DNA from: an uncultured Phycisphaerales bacterium
Lineage (GTDB): Bacteria; Planctomycetota; Phycisphaerae; Sedimentisphaerales; Anaerobacaceae
DNA: 64,000 bases
Direction: 5' to 3'
NCBI GenBank assembly: GCA_937927975.1
Contig: CALEZT010000187.1
Span: 58,675 to 122,674 of the forward strand
Shown: positions 1 through 8,830 of the stretch, piece after piece
Layout of the letters: every line of letters starts with the position of its first letter
Position numbering within the stretch: position 1 is the first letter of the stretch
Translations under genes and position numbers: made by a program
The notes under the pieces: model-generated
What the model saw: only the letters and a program-made list of their open reading frames with translations
Told to the model about the DNA's origin: nothing
The model's database searches: none

Positions 1-1
1 C

Positions 2-1741
2 GATCCCAACGATTCCTGGGAGTGTTTCATTCACCTCGACGATGTGGGCTTTCTGGCGGAGAAGTCGATGTTCTCCTCCACAGGGTCCGTCCGGTTTCTC
101 TCCAGCGCCATGCGTCTGACCGGCGCCGGCATGGAGCTGATCTACGACGCCGGTCGCAGCCGGCTTGACCTGTTCCGCGTTTTCGACCTCGACAACCTCC
201 GAATCCGCAGCAGCGAGGTCAAGGCCATGGCCCCCAAGAAGAAGGGGGATTCGTCGGTTGGAGACAAGGCGAATTCCCTGGCGGCAACGCGCGGCGCTGA
301 GACGGCTGACGCTACGGTGAAGAGGTCCGCCTCGCTCGTCCCCATCGCTGCGCCGCCCGACGTGTACCAGTGCCTCTTCCGAAGGAACGTCCGTCTGAAC
401 AGTCCCGACGGCGCGGTCTTCGCCAGGGACGTGCTGGCCATCAACGGCATTCAATGGGCCCGGCCAGGCGATCGCGAGCCGAAGTCCCCGACTGAGGCGG
501 ATCTGAACGCGGCCCGCGAGGGGCCGTTGCCGGAACCGAGGGCCCTGAACACCGCCGCCTCGTCGTACCCGGCCATGAGTTCCATTCCCGACGAGTTCTA
601 CGACATCGTGGTCACCTGCGACGGCGGCGCCGACATCACCCTGGTGGGCGGTTCGCCCAATCTGGCGAACGCCTCGGTCATCCGCACGCCCCCCAGTACG
701 CCGGCCGGATCGCCTTCCGAGGAGATCGATTCTTCTGACCGCCGACAGGTCGTCGCACAGCGGATCGATTTCGATTTCCTGACCACCGACACGACGATGC
801 TGGGCCCGGTGGCGATGAAGTTCCTGGTCGTCCCCGATCCCAACAGCTCGCGCGCCAGACTTGGGGAAAAGCCCATGCCCATGCCCATGACGGTCACGGC
901 GCGAAGTGCGGTCCGCTACCTCGCTGCAGCCAAGCGAGTCATCCTGGAAGGCGGCTCCACCGCCACCCTCGAGCGGACCGAGCCCAACTTCGTCGACGAG
1001 TACCGCCTGGCGGCCCCTCGCCTGACGCTGGATCTGATCGTCGATTCCAACTCGCCCGACGACGCCAAGGTCGATCTCCGCCGATTTGTCGCGGACGGCG
1101 GGCTGGGGACGGTGGATGCGGCGCCTGTGGCGGTTCGGATGTGGCGCCGCGCCGCGGGTAAGCTCCTCGGTCGCGTGACTTTGGACGCTCACGATCTGCG
1201 GTATGATACAATGGCGGCTGAATTGGCTGCCTCCGGTCCCGGCGTTATCTGGATTCACAACGCCGCCACGGTCCAGTCGAAGGACGATCCGAATGCGACC
1301 TTCAAGCCGTTCTACGCCCGGTTGAGCAACTTCGACAAGCTGACGTATTGGACCCAGTCCAGACGAATCGTTGCGGAGGACGATTCGCAGCAACTCGAAC
1401 TGCGCTACTTCCCCCAGGTGGACGGCCAGTGGGGGCCCCAAACGCAGGTGGTCGCCGGACAGGTCGAGGCGACGCTGCGCCAGACGGACCAGAACCGCGT
1501 GGAACTGGAATCGTTCGTCGCGTCGAAGGGCATCGAGTACGACAGCGAGATCGACCATTTGAATTTCGTCGGTTCCGAGCTGGTCTACGACCAGGTGCGG
1601 TCCCGCTTGTGGATCACAGGCGACGACCAGCGTCCCTGTTACCTGAACGGCGCCTTGGTCGACGCGATTCTCGTGGACCTCAAGACCCGCAATGTCGAGA
1701 CGCAGATCACCGGGCCCAGCATCTTCCAGGTCCGACCGTAA
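2..1741 (+). CDS. OstA/LptC-like envelope protein, 5' end cut by window edge
   Basis: The reading frame is open from the first bases to TAA at 1739-1741, so the gene starts outside the window; at least 579 residues remain. Two similar stretches are visible: an early one (GMELIYDAGRSRLDLFRVFD) and a C-terminal one (GSELVYDQVRSRLWITGDD) followed by alternating hydrophobic strands. That pattern of short beta strands with 'YD..RSRL' turns resembles the beta-jellyroll of OstA/LptA/LptC lipopolysaccharide-transport proteins, and planctomycetes carry large proteins of this kind. Function in LPS or envelope lipid transport is inference; the similarity is weak and the missing N-terminus hides any signal peptide. 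It ends about 100 bases before the S9 peptidase on the same strand. Confidence 0.5.
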   Translation, partial: DPNDSWECFIHLDDVGFLAEKSMFSSTGSVRFLSSAMRLTGAGMELIYDAGRSRLDLFRVFDLDNLRIRSSEVKAMAPKKKGDSSVGDKANSLAATRGAETADATVKRSASLVPIAAPPDVYQCLFRRNVRLNSPDGAVFARDVLAINGIQWARPGDREPKSPTEADLNAAREGPLPEPRALNTAASSYPAMSSIPDEFYDIVVTCDGGADITLVGGSPNLANASVIRTPPSTPAGSPSEEIDSSDRRQVVAQRIDFDFLTTDTTMLGPVAMKFLVVPDPNSSRARLGEKPMPMPMTVTARSAVRYLAAAKRVILEGGSTATLERTEPNFVDEYRLAAPRLTLDLIVDSNSPDDAKVDLRRFVADGGLGTVDAAPVAVRMWRRAAGKLLGRVTLDAHDLRYDTMAAELAASGPGVIWIHNAATVQSKDDPNATFKPFYARLSNFDKLTYWTQSRRIVAEDDSQQLELRYFPQVDGQWGPQTQVVAGQVEATLRQTDQNRVELESFVASKGIEYDSEIDHLNFVGSELVYDQVRSRLWITGDDQRPCYLNGALVDAILVDLKTRNVETQITGPSIFQVRP

Positions 1742-1842
1742 CTCCGGCCCCGCCCCGATTTCCATTTGGCAAAACGCCGGTCATCCCCTACAACAGTGCC
1801 ATCGTTGTATGCGTTCAAAGCGTTCGTATGGTGGGATGAGCT

Positions 1843-3804
1843 ATGGACAAGCGAAGTGCGTTTCGTTGGGCGGTGCTGTTGGGGGTGGTTTCAGGAGCTT
1901 CGTGGAACGCATCGGGGCAGGTCGGGGAGATTCGGCCGGGCGAGAACCTGGTGGTCCAAGGCCTGCCTCCCATCCCGGTCTCCCTGGCGGGCGAAGTCCG
2001 GCGGTACACGGAATCGCGCTCGGCGTCCTTTGCGGACTGGCATCCGACCGAGCGGTCGATCCTGATCTCCACGCGGTTCGCCAATACCGCTCAGATCCAT
2101 CGTGTCAAACAGCCCGGCGGGGCGCGAACGCAATTGACGTTCTTCGACGAGCCGATCAGCGGGGCCGCATACGAGCCTCGGACGGGGCGGTATTTCCTGT
2201 TCACCAAGGACGTCGGCGGCAACGAGTTCGGCCAGATCTATCGCTACGACGTCGCGGATGGGCGGGTGACGCTGCTGACCGACGGCGGCCGCTCCCAGAA
2301 CGGCGGCATCGAGTGGAGCGCCCGAGGCGACCGGATCGCCTACGGTTCGACCCGCCGCAATGGCGCCGACCGCGACCTTTACATCATGGACCCGCTCGAC
2401 CCGAAGACCGACCGGCTCGTCCTGCAAGTCAGCGGTGGCGGCTGGTCCGTCCTCGACTGGTCGCCCGACGACCGAGGACTTCTGATCGGCGAATATGTCT
2501 CCATCAACGAAAGTCGCCTGTGGCTCCTGGATCTCCAGACGGGCGGGAAGTCTCTGCTCACAGAGTCCGGCTCGGAACCGGTCTCCTATCGCAACGCCCG
2601 ATTCAGCAAGGATGGTGCGGGACTCTACCTGACGACGGACAACGACTCCGAATTCCAGCGGCTCTCTCACATGGACCTCGCGACCCGCCTGATCACGACG
2701 CTGGTGGACTCGATCCCCTGGGACGTCGAGGGCCTGGATCTGTCGCCGGACGGCCGGCGGATCGCGTTTGGCGTGAACGAAGCGGGCATCTCGCGGCTGT
2801 ATCTGTTTGACATCGCGGATCGCAGGCTGCAACGCGTGGACGCGGTCCCGACAGGCACCGCGGGCGGTCTCACGTGGCATCCAAGAGGCCGGGACCTGGC
2901 TTTCACCATCTCCACGGCCCGCTCGCCTTCGGATGTCTACTCGCTCGATACCGAGACGGGCGAGGTGTCCCGCTGGACGGAGAGCGAACTCGGCGGGCTC
3001 GTCGCTTCCGAGTTGTCGGAGCCACGGCTCGTGCGCTGGCCCAGCTTCGATGGTCGCGAGATCACCGGGTTTCTCTATGAGCCCGCGGTCCGTTTCACCG
3101 GCAAGCGTCCCGTGATGATCGTCATTCACGGCGGTCCTGAGAGCCAGTCCCGACCGGGCTTCCTCGGACGCAGCAACTACTTCCTGAACGAGCACGGCGT
3201 CGCCTTGCTCCTGCCCAACGTCCGCGGTTCGACCGGCTACGGCAAGAGCTTCGTCAAGCTCGACAATGGCCTCAAGCGTGAGGATTCGGTCAAAGACATC
3301 GGCGCTCTGCTCGACTGGATCGCGAAGCAGCCGAATCTTGATGCCTCGCGGATCCTGGTCATGGGCGGCAGCTACGGCGGCTACATGACGCTGGCCGTCT
3401 CGACCCATTATAGCGATCGCATCCGCTGCGCGATCGACATCGTCGGGATCTCGAACTTCAACACGTTCCTCAAGAACACCGAGAGCTACCGCCGGGACCT
3501 GCGCCGGGCCGAATATGGCGACGAACGCGATCCCGCGATGCGGGAGTTCTTCGAGCGGATCGCGCCGCTGAACAATGCCGCCAAGATCACCAAGCCCCTG
3601 TTCGTCGTGCAGGGCGGAAACGATCCTCGCGTCCCGCTGTCGGAGGCCGAGCAGATGGTCGAGCGGGTCAGGGAGCACGGCACACCCGTCTGGTACCTCA
3701 TGGCCAAGGACGAAGGCCACGGCTTCCGCAAGAAGGAGAACGCCGACTTCCAGTTCTACGCGACGATCCTGTTTACGCGGCATCACCTGCTGGGCGGGTC
3801 GTGA
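1843..3804 (+). CDS. Exported S9-family prolyl oligopeptidase-like serine peptidase
   Basis: A 653-residue protein. An N-terminal signal peptide (hydrophobic stretch ending near residue 25, ...GASWNASGQ) indicates export. Residues about 40-390 form a WD40/PD40-type beta-propeller, with repeated 'SPDGRRIAF'-like and 'GGIEWSARGDRIAYG'-like blades. The C-terminal alpha/beta-hydrolase domain carries the S9 triad: Ser510 in GGSYGGYM, Asp594 in QGGNDPRVP and His626 in DEGHGF. Family knowledge: S9 enzymes (dipeptidyl aminopeptidase/acylaminoacyl peptidase) cleave short peptides, the propeller gating access. Length is normal for the family and all catalytic residues are present. It probably degrades peptides in the periplasm or outside the cell. 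ATG at 1843 follows a purine-rich GGTGGGATGAG. Confidence 0.92.
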   Translation: MDKRSAFRWAVLLGVVSGASWNASGQVGEIRPGENLVVQGLPPIPVSLAGEVRRYTESRSASFADWHPTERSILISTRFANTAQIHRVKQPGGARTQLTFFDEPISGAAYEPRTGRYFLFTKDVGGNEFGQIYRYDVADGRVTLLTDGGRSQNGGIEWSARGDRIAYGSTRRNGADRDLYIMDPLDPKTDRLVLQVSGGGWSVLDWSPDDRGLLIGEYVSINESRLWLLDLQTGGKSLLTESGSEPVSYRNARFSKDGAGLYLTTDNDSEFQRLSHMDLATRLITTLVDSIPWDVEGLDLSPDGRRIAFGVNEAGISRLYLFDIADRRLQRVDAVPTGTAGGLTWHPRGRDLAFTISTARSPSDVYSLDTETGEVSRWTESELGGLVASELSEPRLVRWPSFDGREITGFLYEPAVRFTGKRPVMIVIHGGPESQSRPGFLGRSNYFLNEHGVALLLPNVRGSTGYGKSFVKLDNGLKREDSVKDIGALLDWIAKQPNLDASRILVMGGSYGGYMTLAVSTHYSDRIRCAIDIVGISNFNTFLKNTESYRRDLRRAEYGDERDPAMREFFERIAPLNNAAKITKPLFVVQGGNDPRVPLSEAEQMVERVREHGTPVWYLMAKDEGHGFRKKENADFQFYATILFTRHHLLGGS

Positions 3805-3811
3805 GTTCGCA

Positions 3812-3945
3812 TGGAGGCGTGACGCGATCCTGGCGGAGACTTCCATCCACAACCCCGCTTCGCAACGGGTCCTGGAAAAGAATGGGTTCCATCGGACCGG
3901 CCGACGCGAGGACCCGGAGGACGGGCTGCTCATTCGGTGGCGATC
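3812..3945 (+). pseudogene. GNAT acetyltransferase C-terminal fragment
   Basis: Seven bases after the S9 peptidase stop, a different frame (first codon TGG at 3812) reads the hallmark end of a GNAT/RimJ-like N-acetyltransferase: SIHNPASQRVLEKNGFHRTG, then ...EDGLLIRWR. The motif N-x-x-S-x-R-V-L-E-K-x-G-F is the acetyl-CoA-binding helix and following strand of that family. Only about 40 residues remain and there is no start codon or N-terminal half, so it is a remnant. Its 3' side runs into the truncated minus-strand gene at 3930-4064. Confidence 0.7.
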
Positions 3946-4064
3946 AAGCCGCCGTCGTCGACCGACAAGGTTCCGCTGTACGTCAGACCCGCATGAGCCG
4001 GAGCCGCCACGGACATGATAGCCGCCACACAGACGCTGAGGATAATCGCTCTAGACTGATTCAT
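3930..4064 (-). pseudogene. Truncated exported protein: signal peptide plus about 20 residues
   Basis: A 44-codon frame starting at ATG 4064 (minus) encodes a textbook signal peptide (MNQSRAIILSVCVAAIMSVA, then APAHA) followed by GLTYSGTLSVDDGGLIATE and a stop. That start resembles the first strand of PEP-CTERM-type or other secreted planctomycete proteins ('GLTYSGSLS...GGL.A'). The stop falls where the GNAT fragment from the opposite direction begins, so the gene appears cut by a rearrangement. A good sigma70-type promoter lies upstream (4154-4182). It could alternatively be an intact small secreted peptide, but the abrupt end in a beta-strand-like sequence makes truncation more likely. Confidence 0.6.
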
Positions 4065-4153
4065 ACCCACCCCCATTCCCCGTGATGCTTACAATCTGAT
4101 CTCTTGTGCTTGTTCGGCAGTGAGACCGGACGCCCCATTTGCTACATGTCTGC

Positions 4154-4182
4154 ATTGTGCCTATTTTGCTCAGCCTTGTCAA
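4154..4182 (-). promoter_or_regulatory. Sigma70-like promoter for the truncated secreted-protein gene
   Basis: On the minus strand TTGACA (4182-4177), a 17-base spacer and CACAAT (4159-4154) match the housekeeping consensus. The predicted start of transcription lies about 85 bases before the ATG at 4064. The surrounding 4065-4309 stretch is AT-richer than average and holds no gene. Confidence 0.55.
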
Positions 4183-4309
4183 GTTAAACCAGCGTGATGC
4201 AGAACAGGAAGAGTTTGGCGTAAATGTGGGCGCACGATGGCGATCGGCATACGTCGAAAGGGTAGCTAAGATAGTCCTATAAGGATGACTTTCGCAGGCC
4301 GAGACGATC

Positions 4310-5335
4310 TCATCCTCGCATGCGGCGGCGCCGGCCGGCCCGCAGGAATGCATGGATGTTCTCGAGCGGCGTTTCCTGGGGCAAGTCGCAGCCTGTGCTG
4401 AGGATGAAATTCGGGAACGGCTCCATGCTCCGCAGCAGAGCGCTCACCTCGTTCTCCACGTCGGCCGGTCGTTCCCGCAGGATTGCGCCGGTGGGGCTGA
4501 TGTTGCCCATGACCATGACGTTGACCGGCAATCGGCGTGCGACCGCGGGAAGATCGACCCCCGCCTCTGGCGAATCCAGACTCACGGCGTCGACTCCCGC
4601 TGCGGCCATCAACTCGACCAGATGCATGGTGTTGCCGCACGTGTGGTAGACCGTCGCGACCCCGGCGTATTTGCAGGTGTTGTTGATATGGCGGACATAC
4701 GAGGCAGAGAACTGCTCGAACTGGGCCGGACCCAGCATGACGGCGCTGGGCTCCAGGATACAGATCACCTGGGCGCCGGCCGCGATCAGCAGAAGCGCGT
4801 ATTCCTGAATCTTCTCGGCGGTGAACTGGCAGATCTGAGCCAGTTCTTCGGGACGCAGCATGGTGGCCATGGCGGCTTCGTCGGCGCCCATCATCAGCGC
4901 GGCCAGGGAGTAGGGGCCTGTGACGTACGCTCCTCGCAGCACGGACGGGGGCAGGCCGATGCTCATGAGCTTCACCGTTTCGACGTAGCCGAGCAGGCGG
5001 GCATCGAACGATATGTTGATTTGCGAGCAGGCCGCAAGATCGTCGGCCGAGAAGCTGTCCTTCAGGACCGTGGCCGATTCCTCTTTGGGGAAGACAGTGT
5101 AACGACCGAGCGCATTCGCCTCGACGGACAGATCCATCAGAGGGAACACCATATCCGGGCAGAACGTCTCGGTTAGCAGTCGGATCACTCTGTAATGCTG
5201 GCCGTAGTTCTGCTGAGCCAGCTTGACCGTGCATCCGGTCAGGTTCAATCCGGGAAACCCCATCAGCGGGACCACCAGACGTCGCCCTTCGTTCTGGGCC
5301 CTCTTGGCCATCTCATGAAACGGTTTCTGTGCCAC
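4310..5335 (-). CDS. Uroporphyrinogen decarboxylase (URO-D)-family protein
   Basis: A 341-residue protein of the UroD/MtaA superfamily. Visible family features are the N-terminal VVPLMGFPG segment, YVTGPYSLAALMMG, the central ICILEPSAVMLGP, VYHTCGNTMHLVELMAAAGVDAVSLD and the C-terminal LSTGCDLPQETPLENIHAF. The 'H-x-C-G' and 'STGCDLP' motifs are those of the methyltransferase-like branch (corrinoid or coenzyme M methyl transfer) more than of true haem-pathway HemE, so substrate is uncertain. GTG at 5335 is chosen because AGGACG precedes it by six bases; ATG at 5311 is the alternative. The gene diverges from proB, and a TATAAT (minus, 5410-5405) sits in the shared intergenic region. Confidence 0.8.
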   Translation of the reverse strand: MAQKPFHEMAKRAQNEGRRLVVPLMGFPGLNLTGCTVKLAQQNYGQHYRVIRLLTETFCPDMVFPLMDLSVEANALGRYTVFPKEESATVLKDSFSADDLAACSQINISFDARLLGYVETVKLMSIGLPPSVLRGAYVTGPYSLAALMMGADEAAMATMLRPEELAQICQFTAEKIQEYALLLIAAGAQVICILEPSAVMLGPAQFEQFSASYVRHINNTCKYAGVATVYHTCGNTMHLVELMAAAGVDAVSLDSPEAGVDLPAVARRLPVNVMVMGNISPTGAILRERPADVENEVSALLRSMEPFPNFILSTGCDLPQETPLENIHAFLRAGRRRRMRG

Positions 5336-5494
5336 GCGTCGTCCTGTAACAGAACCTTCGTCCGACTTGTCGCGTCCAGCTACGTCGCCGAGACGTGTCC
5401 TGCCATTATACCATCGCGGCAGGTCGCCACGCAGGGCGATTTCACTTCTCCCGGGGCGGAGCATTGTGACGACGCGACGATGGCCCTTTTGCCC

Positions 5495-5524
5495 TTGAAG
5501 GAGCGATTCGACGCGGCTTATAAT
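5495..5524 (+). promoter_or_regulatory. Promoter of the proB operon
   Basis: TTGAAG (5495-5500), an 18-base spacer and a perfect TATAAT (5519-5524) lie about 65 bases before the proB ATG. No competing gene overlaps it. Confidence 0.6.
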
Positions 5525-5590
5525 GCTCCCAGAGTGCATCGGAGATTCGAATGGATTCGGGATGCATCGTGGATTCCCCAGAGAGTGGAT

Positions 5591-6691
5591 ATGCGAAATT
5601 TCGACAAGACGAAACGTGTGGTCATCAAGATCGGTACGAACACCTTGGCCAAAGGCGGTGGGATCGACACGGCCTATTTCACCGGCGTGGCGGATCAGGT
5701 CAAGTCCCTGACCGAGTCCGGGCGGCAGGTGGTCATCGTCACCAGCGGCGCGATCGGCATGGGGGCGGGCCAGCTCGGTTTGGCCGAGAAGCCCCGCGAG
5801 ATGAAGATGCGTCAGGCCTGCGCCGCAATCGGCCAGCCTCTGTTGATGCGCGAATACCGCAAGGCGTTCGAGCAGCAGGGGGTGCAGGTCGCCCAGGTGC
5901 TGCTGACCGCGGAGGTGCTGACCAACCGCAAGACCTATCTCAACCTTCGCAACGCGATCGAGACGCTGCTGGCCCTGGGCGTGGTGCCTGTGCTCAACGA
6001 GAACGACAGCGTCAGCACCGCGGAGATCGGCACCGCTTTCGGAGACAACGACAAGCTCAGCGCCCTGGTCGCCAGCAAGATCGACGCGGACCTCTTGATC
6101 ATGCTGACGGACATCGACGCGCTGTACGACAAGAACCCGGCCGAGCACGCGGACGCCAAGCCGATCCCGGTGGTGTTCGAGATCACCGAAGAGATCATGC
6201 GGAACGCCGGCGGTTCGGGCAGCGTCCACTCCACCGGTGGGATGAAGACCAAGATCGAGGCCGCGAAGATTGCTGCCAACGCGGGGTGCCGGATCGTGCT
6301 GGCCAACGGTCGCGAGAAACAGGTGATCAGTCGGATCATGGCGGGCGAGCCGCTCGGCACGATCTTCATGCCCAAACGCAAGCTCAGCAACCGCGCCCGC
6401 TGGATTCTCAACAGCAGCCCCGCGGGAACGATCCGCATCGACGAGGGCGCGATGAAGGCCCTCCGCAATCACAAGAGCCTGCTGCCCAGCGGCGTCAAGG
6501 GCGTCGAGGGCTCCTTCGAACAGGGCGAGGTGGTGATGCTCAACGAGTCGGCCAAGGCCGTCGCCAGTCTCGACAGCATTCAACTCAAGACTCTCGCGGG
6601 CAAGCACAGCACGGAGATCAAGAAGCTCCTCGGGCCCGGCCATCGCGACGTGGTGGCGATCCCCGAGGACATCGTGTTTCTGGACTACTGA
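5591..6691 (+). CDS. proB: Glutamate 5-kinase
   Basis: A 366-residue enzyme that phosphorylates glutamate to gamma-glutamyl phosphate, the first step of proline synthesis. The amino-acid kinase domain shows VVIKIGTNTL (nucleotide binding), VTSGAIGMGAGQLGL, PVLNENDSVST, FGDNDKLSALVASKIDADLL and GSGSVHSTGGMKTKIEAAK. A C-terminal PUA domain occupies about residues 275-366 (GTIRIDEGAMKALRN onward), giving the usual full length. No proA is nearby. The start ATG at 5591 matches the usual ProB N-terminus. It leads a short operon: its TGA overlaps the ribosome-binding site of the next gene (TGAGGAG). Confidence 0.96.
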   Translation: MRNFDKTKRVVIKIGTNTLAKGGGIDTAYFTGVADQVKSLTESGRQVVIVTSGAIGMGAGQLGLAEKPREMKMRQACAAIGQPLLMREYRKAFEQQGVQVAQVLLTAEVLTNRKTYLNLRNAIETLLALGVVPVLNENDSVSTAEIGTAFGDNDKLSALVASKIDADLLIMLTDIDALYDKNPAEHADAKPIPVVFEITEEIMRNAGGSGSVHSTGGMKTKIEAAKIAANAGCRIVLANGREKQVISRIMAGEPLGTIFMPKRKLSNRARWILNSSPAGTIRIDEGAMKALRNHKSLLPSGVKGVEGSFEQGEVVMLNESAKAVASLDSIQLKTLAGKHSTEIKKLLGPGHRDVVAIPEDIVFLDY

Positions 6692-6702
6692 GGAGTCGGC
6701 CG

Positions 6703-7266
6703 ATGTCGGCGCCGGAACAGAACATCCTGTCGGAGAGCGGCGCATCCTCCGACGAATGGTTCGCGCGGTATCTTCTGGACGCGGCGTTTCTCCTGGCGCT
6801 GGTCCTGGCGGCCATCGGCGTGTCCGTGTATCTCGAAGCAGGCGATTACTTCCGCGAGTTCCAGCGTGAGCCCGGGGCGGCGTTTCTGATCTGCATGGTG
6901 CTGGTCCCGGTGCTGGCCATCGTGGCGTTGGGCTTGGCGATCTACGCGGGCGTTCGATTGTTCATGCGGCCTCGTTCCTTTTCGCATTCGCTCGTGCGGC
7001 TGACGCTTCTGGTCGCGCACGTATTCGTCCTGCTGGTCTGCGTCGATACGATCTCCACGACCGCGGGCGCCGTGGCCGCGGGGTTCGGGCAAATGATGCC
7101 CGGCGGGTCCGGCCAGCCCTGGAGCGTGGTGCAAGGCCGTGATTTTTCAGGTTCTCAGTACGATGTCCGCGAGGGCGAGCCCGACGATTCGCAGTCGCTG
7201 CCGCCGGGGTTCGGCCCGGGATCGGGCGGGCCGCCGATGCCGGGACGCGGGGCGGGGCCTCGATGA
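6703..7266 (+). CDS. Small membrane protein of unknown function
   Basis: A 187-residue protein with an N-terminal cytoplasmic stretch and three hydrophobic segments (about residues 23-43, 60-85 and 98-118), followed by a Gly/Pro-rich tail (PPGFGPGSGGPPMPGRG). No family is recognised. Start ATG 6703 has AGGAG (6691-6695) at good spacing. It is translationally linked on both sides: the ribosome-binding site overlaps the proB stop, and its own stop overlaps the glycosylase start as ATGA at 7263-7266. Confidence 0.75.
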   Translation: MSAPEQNILSESGASSDEWFARYLLDAAFLLALVLAAIGVSVYLEAGDYFREFQREPGAAFLICMVLVPVLAIVALGLAIYAGVRLFMRPRSFSHSLVRLTLLVAHVFVLLVCVDTISTTAGAVAAGFGQMMPGGSGQPWSVVQGRDFSGSQYDVREGEPDDSQSLPPGFGPGSGGPPMPGRGAGPR

Positions 7267-7826
7267 ATCCGGTCGAACGGAAGTTGTCTCGCGAGTTCTA
7301 CGACCGCGATACGATCGTCGTCGCGCGGGAATTGCTGGGCAAGCGCCTCGTGCACGTGTGCGAAGGCGTCGAGCAGGTCGGGCGGATCGTCGAGGTCGAG
7401 GCGTACCTCGGTCCGCATGATCTGGCCGCACACTCGGCCCGCGGGCGGACGAAGCGGACGGAGGTCATGTTCGGTCCGCCGGGCCATGCCTATGTGTACC
7501 TCATCTATGGGATGTACTCCTGCATGAATGTGGTGACGCAGGCCCAAGGGGTGGCATCGGCTGTGCTGCTGCGGGCCATCGAGCCGGTGCGGAACATCGA
7601 AGGGCGAACGCAGGGACCGGGCCTGCTGTGCAAGGCGATGCACATCGACAGACGCCTTAACGGACACGATCTTCTCAGCGACGATTTCTACATCGCAGAC
7701 TCAGGCCAAGCCGAGCGGTTCACCATTGTGAAACGGCCTCGCATCGGGGTCGATTACGCGGGCCGATGGGCCAGGCGGCTCCTGCGATTCTACATCCGCG
7801 GCAACGCCTTCGTCTCCAGAAAGTGA
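7263..7826 (+). CDS. mpg: 3-methyladenine DNA glycosylase (AAG/MPG family)
   Basis: A 187-residue monofunctional base-excision-repair glycosylase that removes alkylated purines from DNA. Family motifs in order: LLGKRLVH, RIVEVEAYLGPHDLAAHS (the Glu activates water), GPPGHAYVYLIYGMYSCMNVV, AVLLRAIEP, TQGPGLLCKAM and PRIGVDYAGRWARRLLRF. The length is typical of bacterial homologues. The start overlaps the preceding stop by four bases, so it is co-translated with the membrane protein. Confidence 0.95.
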   Translation: MNPVERKLSREFYDRDTIVVARELLGKRLVHVCEGVEQVGRIVEVEAYLGPHDLAAHSARGRTKRTEVMFGPPGHAYVYLIYGMYSCMNVVTQAQGVASAVLLRAIEPVRNIEGRTQGPGLLCKAMHIDRRLNGHDLLSDDFYIADSGQAERFTIVKRPRIGVDYAGRWARRLLRFYIRGNAFVSRK

Positions 7827-7860
7827 GAGCGTTTTCGAGCGACGAGACCGTGAGGGCGTG

Positions 7861-8115
7861 CTACTGCGTTTGCTCTTCGAGAGCCGCGATATTCCGAAGG
7901 GCCTGGTCCAGGGAGTTGGCGCACAGTTCCGGCGTGGGCGTCCAGGCGAGGCAGAAGGAGGGGCGTTCCGGCCGGCCGAACAGTCTGCACCGATTGTCCT
8001 CGGTCAGATTGACGCATCGCACACCGGCGGGCTTGCCGTGAGGCATGTTGGGCATCGGGGTCTTGATCGACGGCGCGATGCAGCAGGCGCCGCACATCTT
8101 GCAGTTCATGGGCAT
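7861..8115 (-). CDS. YkgJ-family cysteine-cluster protein
   Basis: An 84-residue protein with the UPF0153/YkgJ signature: CKMCGACC near the N-terminus (C-x2-C-x2-CC), then CVNLTEDNRCRLF and RPSFCLAW. The eight-cysteine layout is assumed to bind zinc or an iron-sulfur cluster. Molecular function is unknown for the family. It converges on the glycosylase gene, 34 bases away. Confidence 0.85.
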   Translation of the reverse strand: MPMNCKMCGACCIAPSIKTPMPNMPHGKPAGVRCVNLTEDNRCRLFGRPERPSFCLAWTPTPELCANSLDQALRNIAALEEQTQ

Positions 8116-8125
8116 CAGTCCATTC

Positions 8126-8575
8126 TCAGGGCGGGCCGCCGCAGCCCTTGGCTTTGGGGGCCACGCGCTGTCCTCGCGGGACGACCTGGACGAGGAGGGT
8201 GCCGGTGTCGCTCATGGGTTTGCCCGAACGGGGATCGTCGGTGACTCGCACGACGATCGCGGTGGTCATGACCTGCCTGGGCATCCAGAAGATCGTGTAG
8301 GAGGCGGTCTTGGGTTTGTTGACGAGCTTCACGCCGTCCGGGCCGCGGACGATTTCGACCTTGGCGAGGTCGCCGTTGGGATCGTGCCAGGTCCGGGTGT
8401 GGATGAGTTCTTTGCCCAGTTCGACCCGCACCCAGCCCAGGAGCTTGCCCTCGACGAGGTTCGGGTCCGCCGGGAAGGGGCAATCCTCGATCCGCGGATA
8501 GTTCGGCTGCGGGGTCGGGGTCTTGACGCCTACCAGTAGAGGCAACAGGATCAACAAGCAGGCAGTTCTTCGCAT
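8126..8575 (-). CDS. Exported protein with a cadherin/Ig-like strand pattern
   Basis: A 149-residue protein. The start ATG at 8575 gives a clear signal peptide (MRRTACLLILLPLLVG). The mature part is beta-rich and ends with a strand series (IVVRVTDDPRSGKPMSDTG then TLLVQVVP) that resembles the last strands of cadherin- or Ig-like domains. A Gly-Cys-Gly-Gly tail follows. No enzyme motif is seen and no specific family is recognised. It lies 10 bases upstream of the YkgJ-family gene in the same direction, so the two are probably co-transcribed. Confidence 0.65.
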   Translation of the reverse strand: MRRTACLLILLPLLVGVKTPTPQPNYPRIEDCPFPADPNLVEGKLLGWVRVELGKELIHTRTWHDPNGDLAKVEIVRGPDGVKLVNKPKTASYTIFWMPRQVMTTAIVVRVTDDPRSGKPMSDTGTLLVQVVPRGQRVAPKAKGCGGPP

Positions 8576-8830
8576 GGAGGAACGGATAGTCGATCTGCTG
8601 GTCGTTGTCAAGGGTCGTGTAGCAGGGCCATTTGCCTTGCGAAGAACCGCAAGGCAGTGCTCATCCATGCAGCATAGCGGATGGGTCGAATGGTGAAGCT
8701 CGCCTCACGAGGAGTTTTCGTCCATCGGCCTCTATGCATCGACGCGTTGGGCGGATACCATACAGTCAGCCTGTCGAATGGGCGTATCGATCTGTACCTC
8801 GCGGTCGAGAGTCTTACGGAGGTGCGTGCG

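Noticed and set aside
4310..6745. A single 811-codon minus-strand gene
   Set aside because: Only the 4310-5335 part has UroD motifs; the rest is antisense to proB.
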